A program made the translations under genes and the position numbers. From positions 36,900 to 100,899 of the forward strand of contig DAIDAJ010000021.1 of assembly GCA_027310665.1 (NCBI GenBank): a DNA stretch of 64,000 nucleotides. The letters run 5' to 3'. Below, in pieces: positions 26,190 through 35,161 of the stretch. The notes under the pieces are model-generated. The model searched no databases, was not told the DNA's origin, and saw only the letters and a list, made by a program, of their open reading frames with translations. Position 1 is the first letter of the stretch, and every line of letters starts with the position of its first letter. Source of the stretch: Sideroxydans sp. Its GTDB lineage: Bacteria > Pseudomonadota > Gammaproteobacteria > Burkholderiales > Gallionellaceae.

Positions 26190-26825
26190 CTAGCCGGCAG
26201 ATTTGCTACGCAACTGATCGAGCGAAATCGTTGCGCTGCGCGGCACTTCGTTCAGCGCATGGTTGGCGAGGTGCAACGGCTCACCATATCCCTCCAGCAG
26301 CGCATGCCAGGGCCGCATCGCGTCTTTCAGCAGTTGGTCTTGCTGCTTCGAGAATCGCAGCAGGAAATCCTTGCGGCGCGGATACCAGGGTGACCATTGC
26401 CACGCGAGAAAACTGTCGCTGTGCTTGAATCCGGCGGTGCCCAAATGCGCGCGCAGGGCTTCCACGGCCGGCAGATTTTTTTGCGCAGGTTCGGGAGCCG
26501 TGTTCCACATCAAGCCGTAATAGATGCGATAGCTTTCGCCCAGCAGTTGCTGTTCCATGAACGGGCGCAGGAAAGTGCGCTGGTTGAATAGCGGTTCAAG
26601 CCGCAGGCCGACAAGACAATCCTCGCTATTGCGATCCTCGGTAAGCTCGCTGCTCCACGGCAAGGCATTTTGTGCGATCAGTGCATCGAGTCGTTCGCGC
26701 AATGTTTCCCAGAAACGATTGTTGTGCCGCAAACGGATTCCATCCAGGTGTTCGGCGGCAATCAATGCGAGCGGGAGATTTTCTTCCTGTGAAAAAAAAT
26801 CGAGTACGGTGTGTTCTTCATTCAT
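26190..26825 (-). CDS. Hypothetical protein
   Basis: I do not recognise this 211-residue protein. It is soluble, acidic to neutral and rich in Leu, Arg and Trp (FLAWQWSPWYPRRKDFLLRF), with no signal peptide, membrane segment or obvious metal motif. It ends with QLRSKSAG. Codon use looks like that of its neighbours. It is divergent from the complex III operon and could share its control region. Confidence 0.65.
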   Translation of the reverse strand: MNEEHTVLDFFSQEENLPLALIAAEHLDGIRLRHNNRFWETLRERLDALIAQNALPWSSELTEDRNSEDCLVGLRLEPLFNQRTFLRPFMEQQLLGESYRIYYGLMWNTAPEPAQKNLPAVEALRAHLGTAGFKHSDSFLAWQWSPWYPRRKDFLLRFSKQQDQLLKDAMRPWHALLEGYGEPLHLANHALNEVPRSATISLDQLRSKSAG

Positions 26826-27261
26826 TTTCGAGAGCGTCTAAGAATTGAAATTTACCGCCGAAGTTTACAGTCAAAAGCGGATCATCGGATGGCGGAAATT
26901 TCATGCCGCGGAAATCGCGCCTTCACACGCTTTTTACTTTGAAAGCCGCGCCTTAACGCGCCTTTAACTTTGCAAATGTTGCAGCGTGAATATAAGCAAA
27001 TTCTTCAATACCTTGTCTGTGCTGGCTTGCAGAATAGACGACTAAGAAATGTTGAGCACGATGGTTGACATTATATTTTTTTTCATCGACATTATTCATC
27101 GCGTGTGGTCGCAACAGTCGGCAATCGAGGCTGCTTGAAACCAAAACTAAATCACAAAAACAGTGACCGCATGCATTTTGATTAATCCGTTTTTTTCCGT
27201 AATTTTCCGGCCGAAATATTGCCGGAGTCTGAATATTGTTTTGTTGGGGGAGCCACATACG
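26826..27261 (+). promoter_or_regulatory. Intergenic control region upstream of the act operon
   Basis: This 436-bp gap is AT-rich compared with its surroundings, especially 27040-27240, and contains no convincing gene; the track ORFs here are chance. It holds a spaced direct repeat at 26916-26976 (listed separately) and several short inverted words (for example CCGG-CCGAAATATT-GCCGG near 27208). A clear sigma-70 promoter could not be picked out. The actA SD is TTGGGGGAGCC, about 10 nt before the ATG. Confidence 0.5.
26916..26976. repeat. Two direct copies of a 30-bp motif upstream of act
   Basis: Copy one at 26916-26944 begins CGCGCCTTCACACGC and ends TTTTACTTTGAAA. Copy two at 26947-26976 begins CGCGCCTTAACGCGC and ends TTTAACTTTGCAAA. 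They are spaced 31 bp apart, about three helical turns, so a protein binding both could contact the same face of DNA. An operator role is only a suggestion. Confidence 0.5.
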
Positions 27262-27867
27262 ATGAAGTGTTTTTTACGTTCACTTACGCTGCTCGTCGGT
27301 CTGTTTTTTTATGCGAGCAGTCATGCAGCCGATGCGCTTCCGACGCTCACGACACCCGATGATGTAGGTCCGGTAATCGAGCAGCCTATCGAGTTTCCGC
27401 ATTTTCGCCATGCGGGCGATGCCAAGGATGGCGGTATGCAGATCAACTGCATGTACTGCCACACCTATGCGCGTCGCAGCATGGTGGCCGGCATTCCGCC
27501 GATACAGAAATGTATCGGCTGCCATCAGAGCATCGAATCGGTGCGTGACAAGCCGCGCATCCAGAAGCTGTTCGAGTACTGGGATGCCAAGAAAGCGATT
27601 CCCTGGAAGAAGGTGCACGATCTTCCCGACTTCGTGCGGTTCAACCACGAGCGTCATATCCAGCGCTTCTATTTCCAGCAGGATCGTCCCTATCAGGAGG
27701 TATGCGGTTACTGCCACGGCAATGTGAAGGCCATGACGGTGGCGCAACGCCAGAAGCCGATCACCATGGGCTGGTGTGCAAGTTGCCATCAAAAGGATCA
27801 TCTGGTCAGTGCCAATTCGAGCAAGACCGGGCATGGTCCCAACGATTGCTTCACATGCCACAAGTAA
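27262..27867 (+). CDS. actA: Alternative complex III pentahaem cytochrome subunit ActA
   Basis: ActA is the periplasmic multihaem cytochrome of alternative complex III, which oxidises quinol and reduces cytochrome c without homology to bc1. Starting at ATG 27262 the protein is 201 residues, with a signal sequence (CFLRSLTLLVGLFFYASSHA) and five CxxCH haem sites: CMYCH, CIGCH, CGYCH, CASCH and CFTCH. Further His residues for axial ligation are seen (FPHFRHA, FNHERHI). The longer track start lies in the AT-rich leader. It heads the operon act A-B1-B2-C-D-E-F. Confidence 0.93.
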   Translation: MKCFLRSLTLLVGLFFYASSHAADALPTLTTPDDVGPVIEQPIEFPHFRHAGDAKDGGMQINCMYCHTYARRSMVAGIPPIQKCIGCHQSIESVRDKPRIQKLFEYWDAKKAIPWKKVHDLPDFVRFNHERHIQRFYFQQDRPYQEVCGYCHGNVKAMTVAQRQKPITMGWCASCHQKDHLVSANSSKTGHGPNDCFTCHK

Positions 27868-27911
27868 GCGACATGACGTTTGCTACGAGCAAGATATCAG
27901 GGGATTTAACG

Positions 27912-30155
27912 ATGACAGAAAACGATTTTAATCGGCGTGACTTTTTGAAGGTGCTGGGTTGGGGCGGTGCGGCCGTCGCCTTGAGCGGATGCGGCAATAC
28001 CTCGATCCAGGATGGACAGGAGACGGTCACTTCCTATGTGACTTTGCCCTCATTCGTCGTTCCCAGCATCTCGAACTATTTTAATTCGACCTGTGCGCAA
28101 TGCGACGCGGGTTGCAACATCATGGGTCGTGTGCGCGAAGGCCGCGTGCTCAAGGCGGAAGGCAACCCGAATTCGCCGATCAACCGCGGCAGGATGTGCG
28201 GCCTCGGACAGTCGGGCGTGCAGGCGCACTACAACCCGGACCGTGTGCGCGAGCCCTTGCTGCGCACCGGCGACAAAGGCGAGACCCTCACCTGGGACAA
28301 GGCGCTCGGACTCATCAGCGAGAAGCTGAACGGTACCAAGGGCGCGGAGATCGCGTTCGTGACCGGCGGCATGAGCGGCCATGTGCAGGCGCTGCTGGGA
28401 AATTACATGGACGCGCTGGGCAGCAAGAACCATTTCTCCTACGAGGCGATCTCTCCTGCGGTGCTGCGCGCCGCCAACAAGAAAGCCTACGGCATGTCGA
28501 TGCCGCGCTACCGCATCGACAAGGCGAAGGTCGTGGTGTCGTTCGGTGCCGACTTCCTCGGTGCGTGGATTTCTCCGGTGCACTTCTCCCAGCAGTACGC
28601 GCAGTTCCGCAAGGGCACTCGGCCGGAGGGCCGTGGCGTACTGGTGCAGATCGAGCCGAAGATGACGCTGACCGGAGCGAATGCCGATCGCTGGATCGCG
28701 GTTCGTCCGGGTACGGAGGGCGTGCTGGCGCTGGGCATCATCAATGTCCTGGGCAAGGCCGGTATTTCCATCCCGGCAGATATCGCCGCGGTCAGCAAAG
28801 AATATACGGCAGAGCGCACGAGCAAGGAGACCGATGTCTCTGCCGAGCAGATCGAGAAATTGGCGGCGCTGCTGAAGGAACGCACACCGAGCCTGGTGCT
28901 GGCGGGCAGTGCGGCAGAAGGTTACGCGCACGGTTCACAGAATGCGGCGGCTATCGCGCTGCTCAACCGGGTGCTGGGCAACGTCGGCAAAACCGTTGAG
29001 GCGTCTGCGAGCGTGCCGTTCCCCCAGATCGCGCCGACCGTGGGCAACCGCTCATCGCTGAACGCACTCAACGACGGACTGGCCGCGGGCAAGTACAAGG
29101 TGGTGTTCAGTTACGGTGTCAACCCGGTGTTCAGTGCGCCGGCTTCGATGAAGTTCAAGGACAACTTCGCCAAGGCCGACTTCAAGGTGGCGTTCGCGCA
29201 CTACATGGACGAAACCGCGCTGGCGGCCGACCTGATCCTGCCGCTGGATTCCGCGATGGAGGACTGGGCGACCGTGGTGCCGGAATACATGGCTGCACCT
29301 GAAGGGGCCGGCTCGAATGCGTATGCGCAGATGAGTTTCCGTCAGCCCATGATGGAGAAAGTGTTCCCGGATACGCGCGGCGTGGGCGACATCCTGCTGG
29401 CCTTGCTCAAGCAGCGCAAGGCAGATGAATACAAGCCTTTCGACGACTTCTACTCCTATTTGCGCAACGCCGTACTGAAAAACAAGGTCGCGCTTGGCGG
29501 CAAGGCCGGAGATGACGACGAAGTGTTCTGGAACGAAACGCTGAGCAAGGGCATCGTTCCGTTTAAAGGCATCGCCGGCTCGGTATCGGCCAAGGCGTCT
29601 GCAGCGGGCCTGAAATTGCCGGCCGCAGCCGATGCCGATCCGTCCTATCCGCTGCGCCTGATCCCGGCCGTGTCGGCCAGCATGCGCGATGGACGCAATG
29701 CCAACGAGCCGTGGCTGCAGGAGTCGCCCGATCCGCTGACCACGAGCGTGTGGGATTCCTGGGTCGAGATCAATCCCAAGACGGCAGCCAAGCTGGGGAT
29801 CGTTGAAGGCGATATCGTCGAGATCGCTTCCAGAAGCGGTTCCATCAAAACGCAGGCTTACCTGTTCCCGGGCATTCACCCCGACGCGGTTTCCGTGCCG
29901 GTGGGTTACGGCCACGATGCGATGGGGCGCTATGCCAGGGGGGTCGGCGCCAACGTGTTCGGTATGCTCGATGCGGTGTACGACAAGGAGACCGGAGAAC
30001 TGGCGCTCAACGAAACCAGCGTGAAGATCAGCAAGACCGGTCAGCGCGTCATCATCGTCAAGGAAGAGGGCCCGGCAGGCGGCAGTCAGGCGGGCAAACA
30101 GAAGATTGCAGTCCAGGTATCGGCCGACAAGGTCGATCTTTCGAAGGAGGTCTAA
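27912..30155 (+). CDS. actB1: Alternative complex III ActB, molybdopterin-oxidoreductase-like part
   Basis: The start is ATG 27912, behind an AGGGGA SD; the track start lies inside actA. The 747-residue protein has a twin-arginine signal (NRRDFLKVLGWGG) running into a lipobox-like ALSGC. It therefore seems Tat-exported and perhaps lipid-anchored. The body resembles the molybdopterin oxidoreductase fold. In studied ACIIIs this domain is fused to the ferredoxin part and carries no cofactor. Here it is a separate gene and keeps a complete cluster motif C61-x2-C64-x3-C68-x27-C96, in CAQCDAGCNIMG and RGRMCGLGQ. Whether a cluster or Mo is bound cannot be told by eye. Confidence 0.9.
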   Translation: MTENDFNRRDFLKVLGWGGAAVALSGCGNTSIQDGQETVTSYVTLPSFVVPSISNYFNSTCAQCDAGCNIMGRVREGRVLKAEGNPNSPINRGRMCGLGQSGVQAHYNPDRVREPLLRTGDKGETLTWDKALGLISEKLNGTKGAEIAFVTGGMSGHVQALLGNYMDALGSKNHFSYEAISPAVLRAANKKAYGMSMPRYRIDKAKVVVSFGADFLGAWISPVHFSQQYAQFRKGTRPEGRGVLVQIEPKMTLTGANADRWIAVRPGTEGVLALGIINVLGKAGISIPADIAAVSKEYTAERTSKETDVSAEQIEKLAALLKERTPSLVLAGSAAEGYAHGSQNAAAIALLNRVLGNVGKTVEASASVPFPQIAPTVGNRSSLNALNDGLAAGKYKVVFSYGVNPVFSAPASMKFKDNFAKADFKVAFAHYMDETALAADLILPLDSAMEDWATVVPEYMAAPEGAGSNAYAQMSFRQPMMEKVFPDTRGVGDILLALLKQRKADEYKPFDDFYSYLRNAVLKNKVALGGKAGDDDEVFWNETLSKGIVPFKGIAGSVSAKASAAGLKLPAAADADPSYPLRLIPAVSASMRDGRNANEPWLQESPDPLTTSVWDSWVEINPKTAAKLGIVEGDIVEIASRSGSIKTQAYLFPGIHPDAVSVPVGYGHDAMGRYARGVGANVFGMLDAVYDKETGELALNETSVKISKTGQRVIIVKEEGPAGGSQAGKQKIAVQVSADKVDLSKEV

Positions 30156-30158
30156 AGC

Positions 30159-31034
30159 ATGTCAGTTTCCAATCTGTTAGAAAACTGGTCGGAGTTCCGC
30201 CATACCCATCCGGTCGATGACAAAGGATACCCCGACTGGGAGGCCTATCCATCCGACATCAAATGGGCAATGGCTATTGATCTCGATGCCTGCACCGGTT
30301 GCAACGCCTGCAGCGTGGCCTGCTACGCCGAGAACAACCTGCCTGTCGTGGGCAAGGAGAAATATTCGCACGGCCAGGCCATGCACTGGATGCGCATTGA
30401 GCGTTATTGGGACGAGAACGACAGCGGCTTCCAGGCAGACCAGGGCGCACGCTTCCTGCCGATGATGTGCCAGCAATGCGAGGCGGCGCCGTGCGAAACG
30501 GTGTGCCCGGTCGGCGCGACCAACCACACCGAGGACGGCCTGAATTCGCAGATCTACAACCGCTGCATCGGATCGCGTTACTGTTCGGCGAACTGCCCGT
30601 ACAAGGTGCGTTATTTCAACTGGTACAACTATCCGGAACAGGAAAATGCCTGGCCAGCGCCGCTGAACCAGCAGCTCAACCCGGATCTGACCGTGCGTAC
30701 CAAGGGCGTGATGGAAAAATGCACGTTCTGCAAACAGCGCACTTATACCGCACGCAACAACGCGAAGACCGAGGGCCGTCCGGTGCAGGACAGTGACGTG
30801 CAGACCGCATGCCAGGAAGCATGCCCGACCGGCGCGATCACGTTCGGCAATCTTCACAATCCGGAATCACAGGTCGCCAAACAGTGGCAGAGCCAGCAGG
30901 TCGACTTGATCAAAGACGTGCAGGAGAAGGACGAGAAGGAAGGCAACCGTTTGCGCGGCTACCGCATTCTGGAAGAACTTCGTCCGTATCCTTCGGTGAT
31001 GTATCTGGAGCGGGTGCGCGAAAGCGCCGTATAA
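30159..31034 (+). CDS. actB2: Alternative complex III ActB, iron-sulfur part
   Basis: The 291-residue protein corresponds to the C-terminal ferredoxin-like domain of ActB and passes electrons between the membrane subunits and the cytochromes. Four cluster-binding Cys groups are visible: CTGCNACSVAC, CQQCEAAPCETVCPVGA, CIGSRYCSANCPYKVRYFNW and CTFCK with CQEACPTGAITFG. There is no signal peptide of its own, so export probably relies on piggy-backing with the Tat-signal-bearing ActB1. Only 3 nt separate it from actB1. Confidence 0.92.
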   Translation: MSVSNLLENWSEFRHTHPVDDKGYPDWEAYPSDIKWAMAIDLDACTGCNACSVACYAENNLPVVGKEKYSHGQAMHWMRIERYWDENDSGFQADQGARFLPMMCQQCEAAPCETVCPVGATNHTEDGLNSQIYNRCIGSRYCSANCPYKVRYFNWYNYPEQENAWPAPLNQQLNPDLTVRTKGVMEKCTFCKQRTYTARNNAKTEGRPVQDSDVQTACQEACPTGAITFGNLHNPESQVAKQWQSQQVDLIKDVQEKDEKEGNRLRGYRILEELRPYPSVMYLERVRESAV

Positions 31035-31056
31035 GGCACAAGGGGGAAATAAGAAA

Positions 31057-32442
31057 ATGGGAAAAGATATCCGCGAAGACATCGCCTGGGCACAGATCAA
31101 CAAGGATGTGCTCAAGAGCCTGGAGTCGCCTCGCAAGCTTTACTGGGTCATCATCGTCATCGCATTGCTCGTGTTCAGCGTGGGCATAGGCTGCGAGGTG
31201 TATCAGTACAACACGGGTATGGGTGTGGCCAACATGGACAATCCGCACGTGTGGGGTCTGTACATCGCCTCCTTCATCTTCTGGATCGGCATGAGCCACT
31301 CCGGAACGTTGTTGTCGGCGATCCTGCACCTGATGCATGCCGACTGGCGCAAACCGATCTACCGTTTCGCCGAAGCGATGACCACGTTCTCGCTGTTGAC
31401 GGCTGGTCTGTTCGTGGCGGTGCATCTGGGGCGTCTGTGGCAGGTCTACTACGCGCTGCCCTACCCGAGTGAACGCTGGGTCTGGCCCAACTTCCAGTCC
31501 CCGTTGCTGTGGGATGCGATGGCGATCTTCACGTACCTGAGCTCGTCCATCCTGTTCCTGTATATCGGCTCGATCCCGGATCTGGCGATTTGCCGGGACA
31601 ACATCCATCAGGGCTGGCGCAAGAAGCTGTACACGCTGCTCGCGCTGGGATGGGAAGGGACCGACCGCCAGTGGCGCAATTTCCGCGTGACCTACCTGAC
31701 CATCGCGTGCTTCCTGATTCCGCTCGCGGTGTCGGTGCACTCCATCGTGGCGTCCGACTTCGCCATGTCGCAGCAGCCGGGCTGGCACGTCACTTCGTTC
31801 CCGCCTTATTTCGTGGCAGGCGCCCTGTATTCCGGCTGCGCGGCGATCATCACGCTGTTCATCATCCTGCGCTACGTGTTCAGGGTCGAGGAATACATGA
31901 CGCTGCCGATCCTGAAGAAGACGGTGCGCCTGACCTTCGCGATTGCCATGGTGTGGACTTACCTGAACTGTATCGAGTTCGCGTCGGTGTGGTACAGCCA
32001 TGACCAGGTGGCGAAGGACGTGCTGATCCAGAAGGCGACCGGCCCCTATGCACCGTTCTGGTGGGCGATGATCTTCTGCGGTTCCGTGGTTCCGTTTGCC
32101 ATGATGGTCAAGAAATGGCAGACCAACATCCCGGTGATGTTCGCGGTGTCGCTGCTGCTGAACCTGGGCATGTGGCTGGAGCGCTGGATGATTGTGGCGC
32201 CGACTTTCGCGCACGGGTATTACCCGTGGACATGGGATCACGACCAGTGGCCGAGCCTGATCCAGTGGGGCATCGTGTTTGGCAGCTTCGGCTGGTTCAC
32301 CCTGCTGTTCATGGTGTTCTGCAAGATCGTGCCATCCGTCTCCATGTATGAAGTCAAGGAGATGGTCTATCACCGCAGTCTTGCGAAAAAGAAGGAAGAA
32401 CAGGCCGTGAAGGAAGAACTCGCTGTGAAGGGAGCCAACTAA
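31057..32442 (+). CDS. actC: Alternative complex III NrfD-like membrane subunit ActC
   Basis: ActC is a quinone-interacting integral membrane subunit of the NrfD/PsrC family. The 461-residue protein has about ten hydrophobic segments, the first being YWVIIVIALLVFSVGIGCEVY. Characteristic stretches include NPHVWGLYIASFIFWIGMSH, LRYVFRVEEYMTLPILKK and NLGMWLERWMIV. SD GGGGGAAATAAGAAA precedes ATG. It ends directly at the actD start codon. Confidence 0.94.
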   Translation: MGKDIREDIAWAQINKDVLKSLESPRKLYWVIIVIALLVFSVGIGCEVYQYNTGMGVANMDNPHVWGLYIASFIFWIGMSHSGTLLSAILHLMHADWRKPIYRFAEAMTTFSLLTAGLFVAVHLGRLWQVYYALPYPSERWVWPNFQSPLLWDAMAIFTYLSSSILFLYIGSIPDLAICRDNIHQGWRKKLYTLLALGWEGTDRQWRNFRVTYLTIACFLIPLAVSVHSIVASDFAMSQQPGWHVTSFPPYFVAGALYSGCAAIITLFIILRYVFRVEEYMTLPILKKTVRLTFAIAMVWTYLNCIEFASVWYSHDQVAKDVLIQKATGPYAPFWWAMIFCGSVVPFAMMVKKWQTNIPVMFAVSLLLNLGMWLERWMIVAPTFAHGYYPWTWDHDQWPSLIQWGIVFGSFGWFTLLFMVFCKIVPSVSMYEVKEMVYHRSLAKKKEEQAVKEELAVKGAN

Positions 32443-32973
32443 ATGAGCAAACGTTATTTGCTGGCCCTGTACAACAATTTCGACGAAGCCGAAGCGGTTG
32501 TCAGTGAACTGCGCAATTCCGAAATCAAGGGCTTCAACGCGGCCGATGATCTGATCGTCAAGTCACCGATCGAGCATCCGGAAGTCGAGGAGTTTCTCGG
32601 CGAGAAGTCGGTGAAAGTGCAGTGGTTTACTTTGGGTGGTGCCCTGACCGGGGGATTGCTGGCGTTCTCGCTGATTGCAGGATCTCAGGCCGGTTTCTAT
32701 TCCCAGATGAAGGGCGGTAAACCGATCGTGCCGATCCCCCCGGATCTGGTATTGACCTATGAGATGTTCATTCTGGGCGGTGTATATATCACGGTGCTGG
32801 GTTTCCTGATCTGCGCCGGCTTGCCGGCAAGGCGTTCGCCGCTTTACAGCGCCAAAGTGTCGGAAGACCAGATCGGTATCCTGGTGAAGGCTGACGATGG
32901 TTCTGTGGCGAAACTCAAGGATATTTTCACCAAGCACAAGGCATTGGAAATTCAGGAAGAGGCTGGCAGATGA
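32443..32973 (+). CDS. actD: Alternative complex III subunit ActD (DUF3341)
   Basis: A 176-residue membrane protein of the DUF3341 family, a constant partner in ACIII operons. The soluble N-terminal part (YLLALYNNFDEAEAVVSELRN) is followed by two membrane helices (FTLGGALTGGLLAFSLIAGS and MFILGGVYITVLGFLICAGL) and a cytoplasmic tail. It begins on the base after the actC stop and overlaps actE by ATGA. Confidence 0.92.
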   Translation: MSKRYLLALYNNFDEAEAVVSELRNSEIKGFNAADDLIVKSPIEHPEVEEFLGEKSVKVQWFTLGGALTGGLLAFSLIAGSQAGFYSQMKGGKPIVPIPPDLVLTYEMFILGGVYITVLGFLICAGLPARRSPLYSAKVSEDQIGILVKADDGSVAKLKDIFTKHKALEIQEEAGR

Positions 32974-33506
32974 AAAAGATAACTTTAACAATCGCGTTGC
33001 TGGTTGCGCCTGCGGTGGCGCAAGCGTGGCCCTGGTCCAAGGATATGTCGGAACAGATCAGCATCAAGCCGCAGGAAAGCGTCGATCCGGCTCATCCGGG
33101 CATGGCAACCTATCCGGAGCGCTCGGTACCGGTTCCCGGCACAACCAGTTTCGTGAAAGATATGGATGCCGCCGACAAGCAGAAGAACCCGGTGGTTGCC
33201 AATCAGAAATCGATCGAGTTCGGGGGCAGGTTGTTCGGTATCTATTGCACACCGTGCCACGGCTACGCCGGCAAGGGTGACGGACTGGTGGGGCAGAAGC
33301 TGGTATTGCAGCCCTACAACCTGACCGCCGATCATGCCAAGGAAGTCAGCGACGGCTACATCTGGGGAATGATGACGTTCGGAGGGGCGGTGATGCCGTC
33401 CTATGCCAACGACCTGTCCCCGACCGAGCGCTGGAATGTGGTCAACTACGTGCGCAAGGTGCTGCAACAGGGTGGAACCGTGCAGGCCAACGTTAACGGC
33501 CGGTAA
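32970..33506 (+). CDS. actE: Alternative complex III monohaem cytochrome ActE
   Basis: ActE is the periplasmic single-haem cytochrome c subunit, a likely electron exit. The 178-residue protein has a signal peptide (KKITLTIALLVAPAVAQAWP), one haem site CTPCHGYAGKGDG (about residue 91) and a probable Met ligand in MMTFGGAVMPSYAN. It overlaps actD by ATGA and precedes actF. Confidence 0.93.
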   Translation: MKKITLTIALLVAPAVAQAWPWSKDMSEQISIKPQESVDPAHPGMATYPERSVPVPGTTSFVKDMDAADKQKNPVVANQKSIEFGGRLFGIYCTPCHGYAGKGDGLVGQKLVLQPYNLTADHAKEVSDGYIWGMMTFGGAVMPSYANDLSPTERWNVVNYVRKVLQQGGTVQANVNGR

Positions 33507-33523
33507 CCAAGGGAGAATTGAGT

Positions 33524-34540
33524 ATGCTTTCTTACAGTAATTGGTCGGTCCTGACCGCCAGCTTTATGGTGGTCACTTACCTGGCGTTGAGTGGCGTGGC
33601 CTTGTGCTCTGTGCTTTATCTGGTTGGCGCCAAGTGGCGCTTTCAGGTGCGCGACCTGGCAGTGTCCCTGTATTCCTTGTTCCCGATGGCTTTTGCGATG
33701 CTGGTGGTATTGCTGATCGGCGGAAACCAGACTTTCCCCTGGATCGGTCACGTTTCTCACGGCGAGAATGTGCACATGCCGGGGTGGTATACCCTGCCGT
33801 TGCTGGCCGCGCGCGAAGTGATCGGCATGCTGGTGATCATGTTCGTATGGCGTACCTTCATCAAACGCCAGGAAGTCGCCGAGCGTAGCGACGAGGATCG
33901 CGCGAAGTTCCATCATGTGGCCTGCTGGGTCCCGTTCTTCACCGTGCTGTACGCGACCATGATCGCGTGGGACTTCGAGATGACGCTGAAGCCTTCCTGG
34001 CACAGTGCGATCTACGGCATGCAGAACCTGGTCAGCAACTTCGGCATGTTCCTCGCCTTCCTGTTGATCTGGATCTATGTGCTGAACACGCGTAACAAGC
34101 TGGTCAAGCGAGTGGACGAATTCATTTACAACTACCTGGCGCAAATGATGCTGGCGTTCACCTTGCTGTGGATGTATACCTTCTTCGCACAATACCTGAC
34201 GATCTGGTACGGCAACCTCGGAGATGAGCGCGACCGCATAGACGAAATGCAGAATGGCGATTTCACCGTTCTGTGGTGGTCCATGATCGCGTTGAAGTTC
34301 GTGATCCCGTTCGTTTCGCTTTGCCTCCCGATCACCCGGCACAATCCGAAGCTGACGGTGGCGATCGCCGTGTGCATGATCGTAGGCACATTGTTCGAGC
34401 GTTTCGTCTGGATCGCAGGCGTAAACGGGACCGGAACGATCCCTGTTCTGTGGGGAGGGCTGGTCAGCATAGGTGTCATCATGGTAGGGTATCAACTGGT
34501 GCGCAGCACTATGGCGCGTAACCAATTGATAAAAGGATAA
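33524..34540 (+). CDS. actF: Alternative complex III NrfD-like membrane subunit ActF
   Basis: ActF is the second NrfD-like membrane subunit. I use ATG 33524 (MLSYSNWSVLTASF) rather than the TTG two codons upstream in the track, because the SD GGGAG is then correctly spaced. The 338-residue protein has about ten hydrophobic segments and family-like stretches such as VPFFTVLYATMIAWDFEMTL, ARFHH-like KFHHVACWVPF and ERFVWIAGVNG. It ends the operon, and sspA follows after 8 nt. No haem-copper oxidase gene is adjacent. Confidence 0.92.
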   Translation: MLSYSNWSVLTASFMVVTYLALSGVALCSVLYLVGAKWRFQVRDLAVSLYSLFPMAFAMLVVLLIGGNQTFPWIGHVSHGENVHMPGWYTLPLLAAREVIGMLVIMFVWRTFIKRQEVAERSDEDRAKFHHVACWVPFFTVLYATMIAWDFEMTLKPSWHSAIYGMQNLVSNFGMFLAFLLIWIYVLNTRNKLVKRVDEFIYNYLAQMMLAFTLLWMYTFFAQYLTIWYGNLGDERDRIDEMQNGDFTVLWWSMIALKFVIPFVSLCLPITRHNPKLTVAIAVCMIVGTLFERFVWIAGVNGTGTIPVLWGGLVSIGVIMVGYQLVRSTMARNQLIKG

Positions 34541-34548
34541 TTTGCTAC

Positions 34549-35148
34549 ATGATGACATTGTATTCGGGGACAACTGATCCCTACAGCCACCGCTGTCGCT
34601 TCGTTTTGTTTGAAAAAGGCATGGATTTCCAGGTCATCGACGTGGATGTCTTCAACAAGCCTGAAGACCTGGCGGTGATGAACCCGTATAACACCGTGCC
34701 GGTTCTGGTCGAGCGCGACCTGATCCTGTACGAGGCGAACATCATCAACGAATACATCGACGAACGATTCCCGCATCCGCAATTGATGCCGCCCGATCCG
34801 GTCATGCGGGCTCGGGCACGCCTGTTCCTGCATCGTTTCGAGAACGAGTTGTTCTGCCATATTCCGGGACTGGAAAGTACCAACGCCAAAGTTGCGGAAA
34901 AAGCGCGAGCCGCGGTGCGCGAGAACCTGACCCAGATATCGCCCGTCTTCACCAAGCAGAAATTCATGCTGGGCGATGAGTTCTCCATGCTTGACGTGGC
35001 GGTCGCCCCGCTGCTTTGGCGTCTTGATCACTACGGCATCCAGCTCGACAAGGAAGCCGCGCCGTTGATGAAATATGCGGAGCGCCTGTTCTCGCGCCCT
35101 GCCTACATCGAGGCGATGACTCCTGCCGAAAAGGCAATGCGCAAGTGA
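34549..35148 (+). CDS. sspA: Stringent starvation protein A (GST fold)
   Basis: SspA binds RNA polymerase and alters transcription under starvation and acid stress. The 199-residue protein has a GST-like N-terminal thioredoxin domain (MMTLYSGTTDPYSHRCRFVL), the cis-Pro region NPYNTVPVLVERDLILYEA and a helical C-terminal domain. The order sspA-sspB after a complex III operon is the betaproteobacterial arrangement, except that the usual petABC is replaced by act genes. Confidence 0.95.
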   Translation: MMTLYSGTTDPYSHRCRFVLFEKGMDFQVIDVDVFNKPEDLAVMNPYNTVPVLVERDLILYEANIINEYIDERFPHPQLMPPDPVMRARARLFLHRFENELFCHIPGLESTNAKVAEKARAAVRENLTQISPVFTKQKFMLGDEFSMLDVAVAPLLWRLDHYGIQLDKEAAPLMKYAERLFSRPAYIEAMTPAEKAMRK

Positions 35149-35161
35149 CCTCGGGTTTGGT

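Noticed and set aside
30910-32373. 487-aa minus-strand ORF
   Set aside because: It is antisense to actC and the end of actB2; His/Arg/Gln-rich shadow of a membrane-protein gene.
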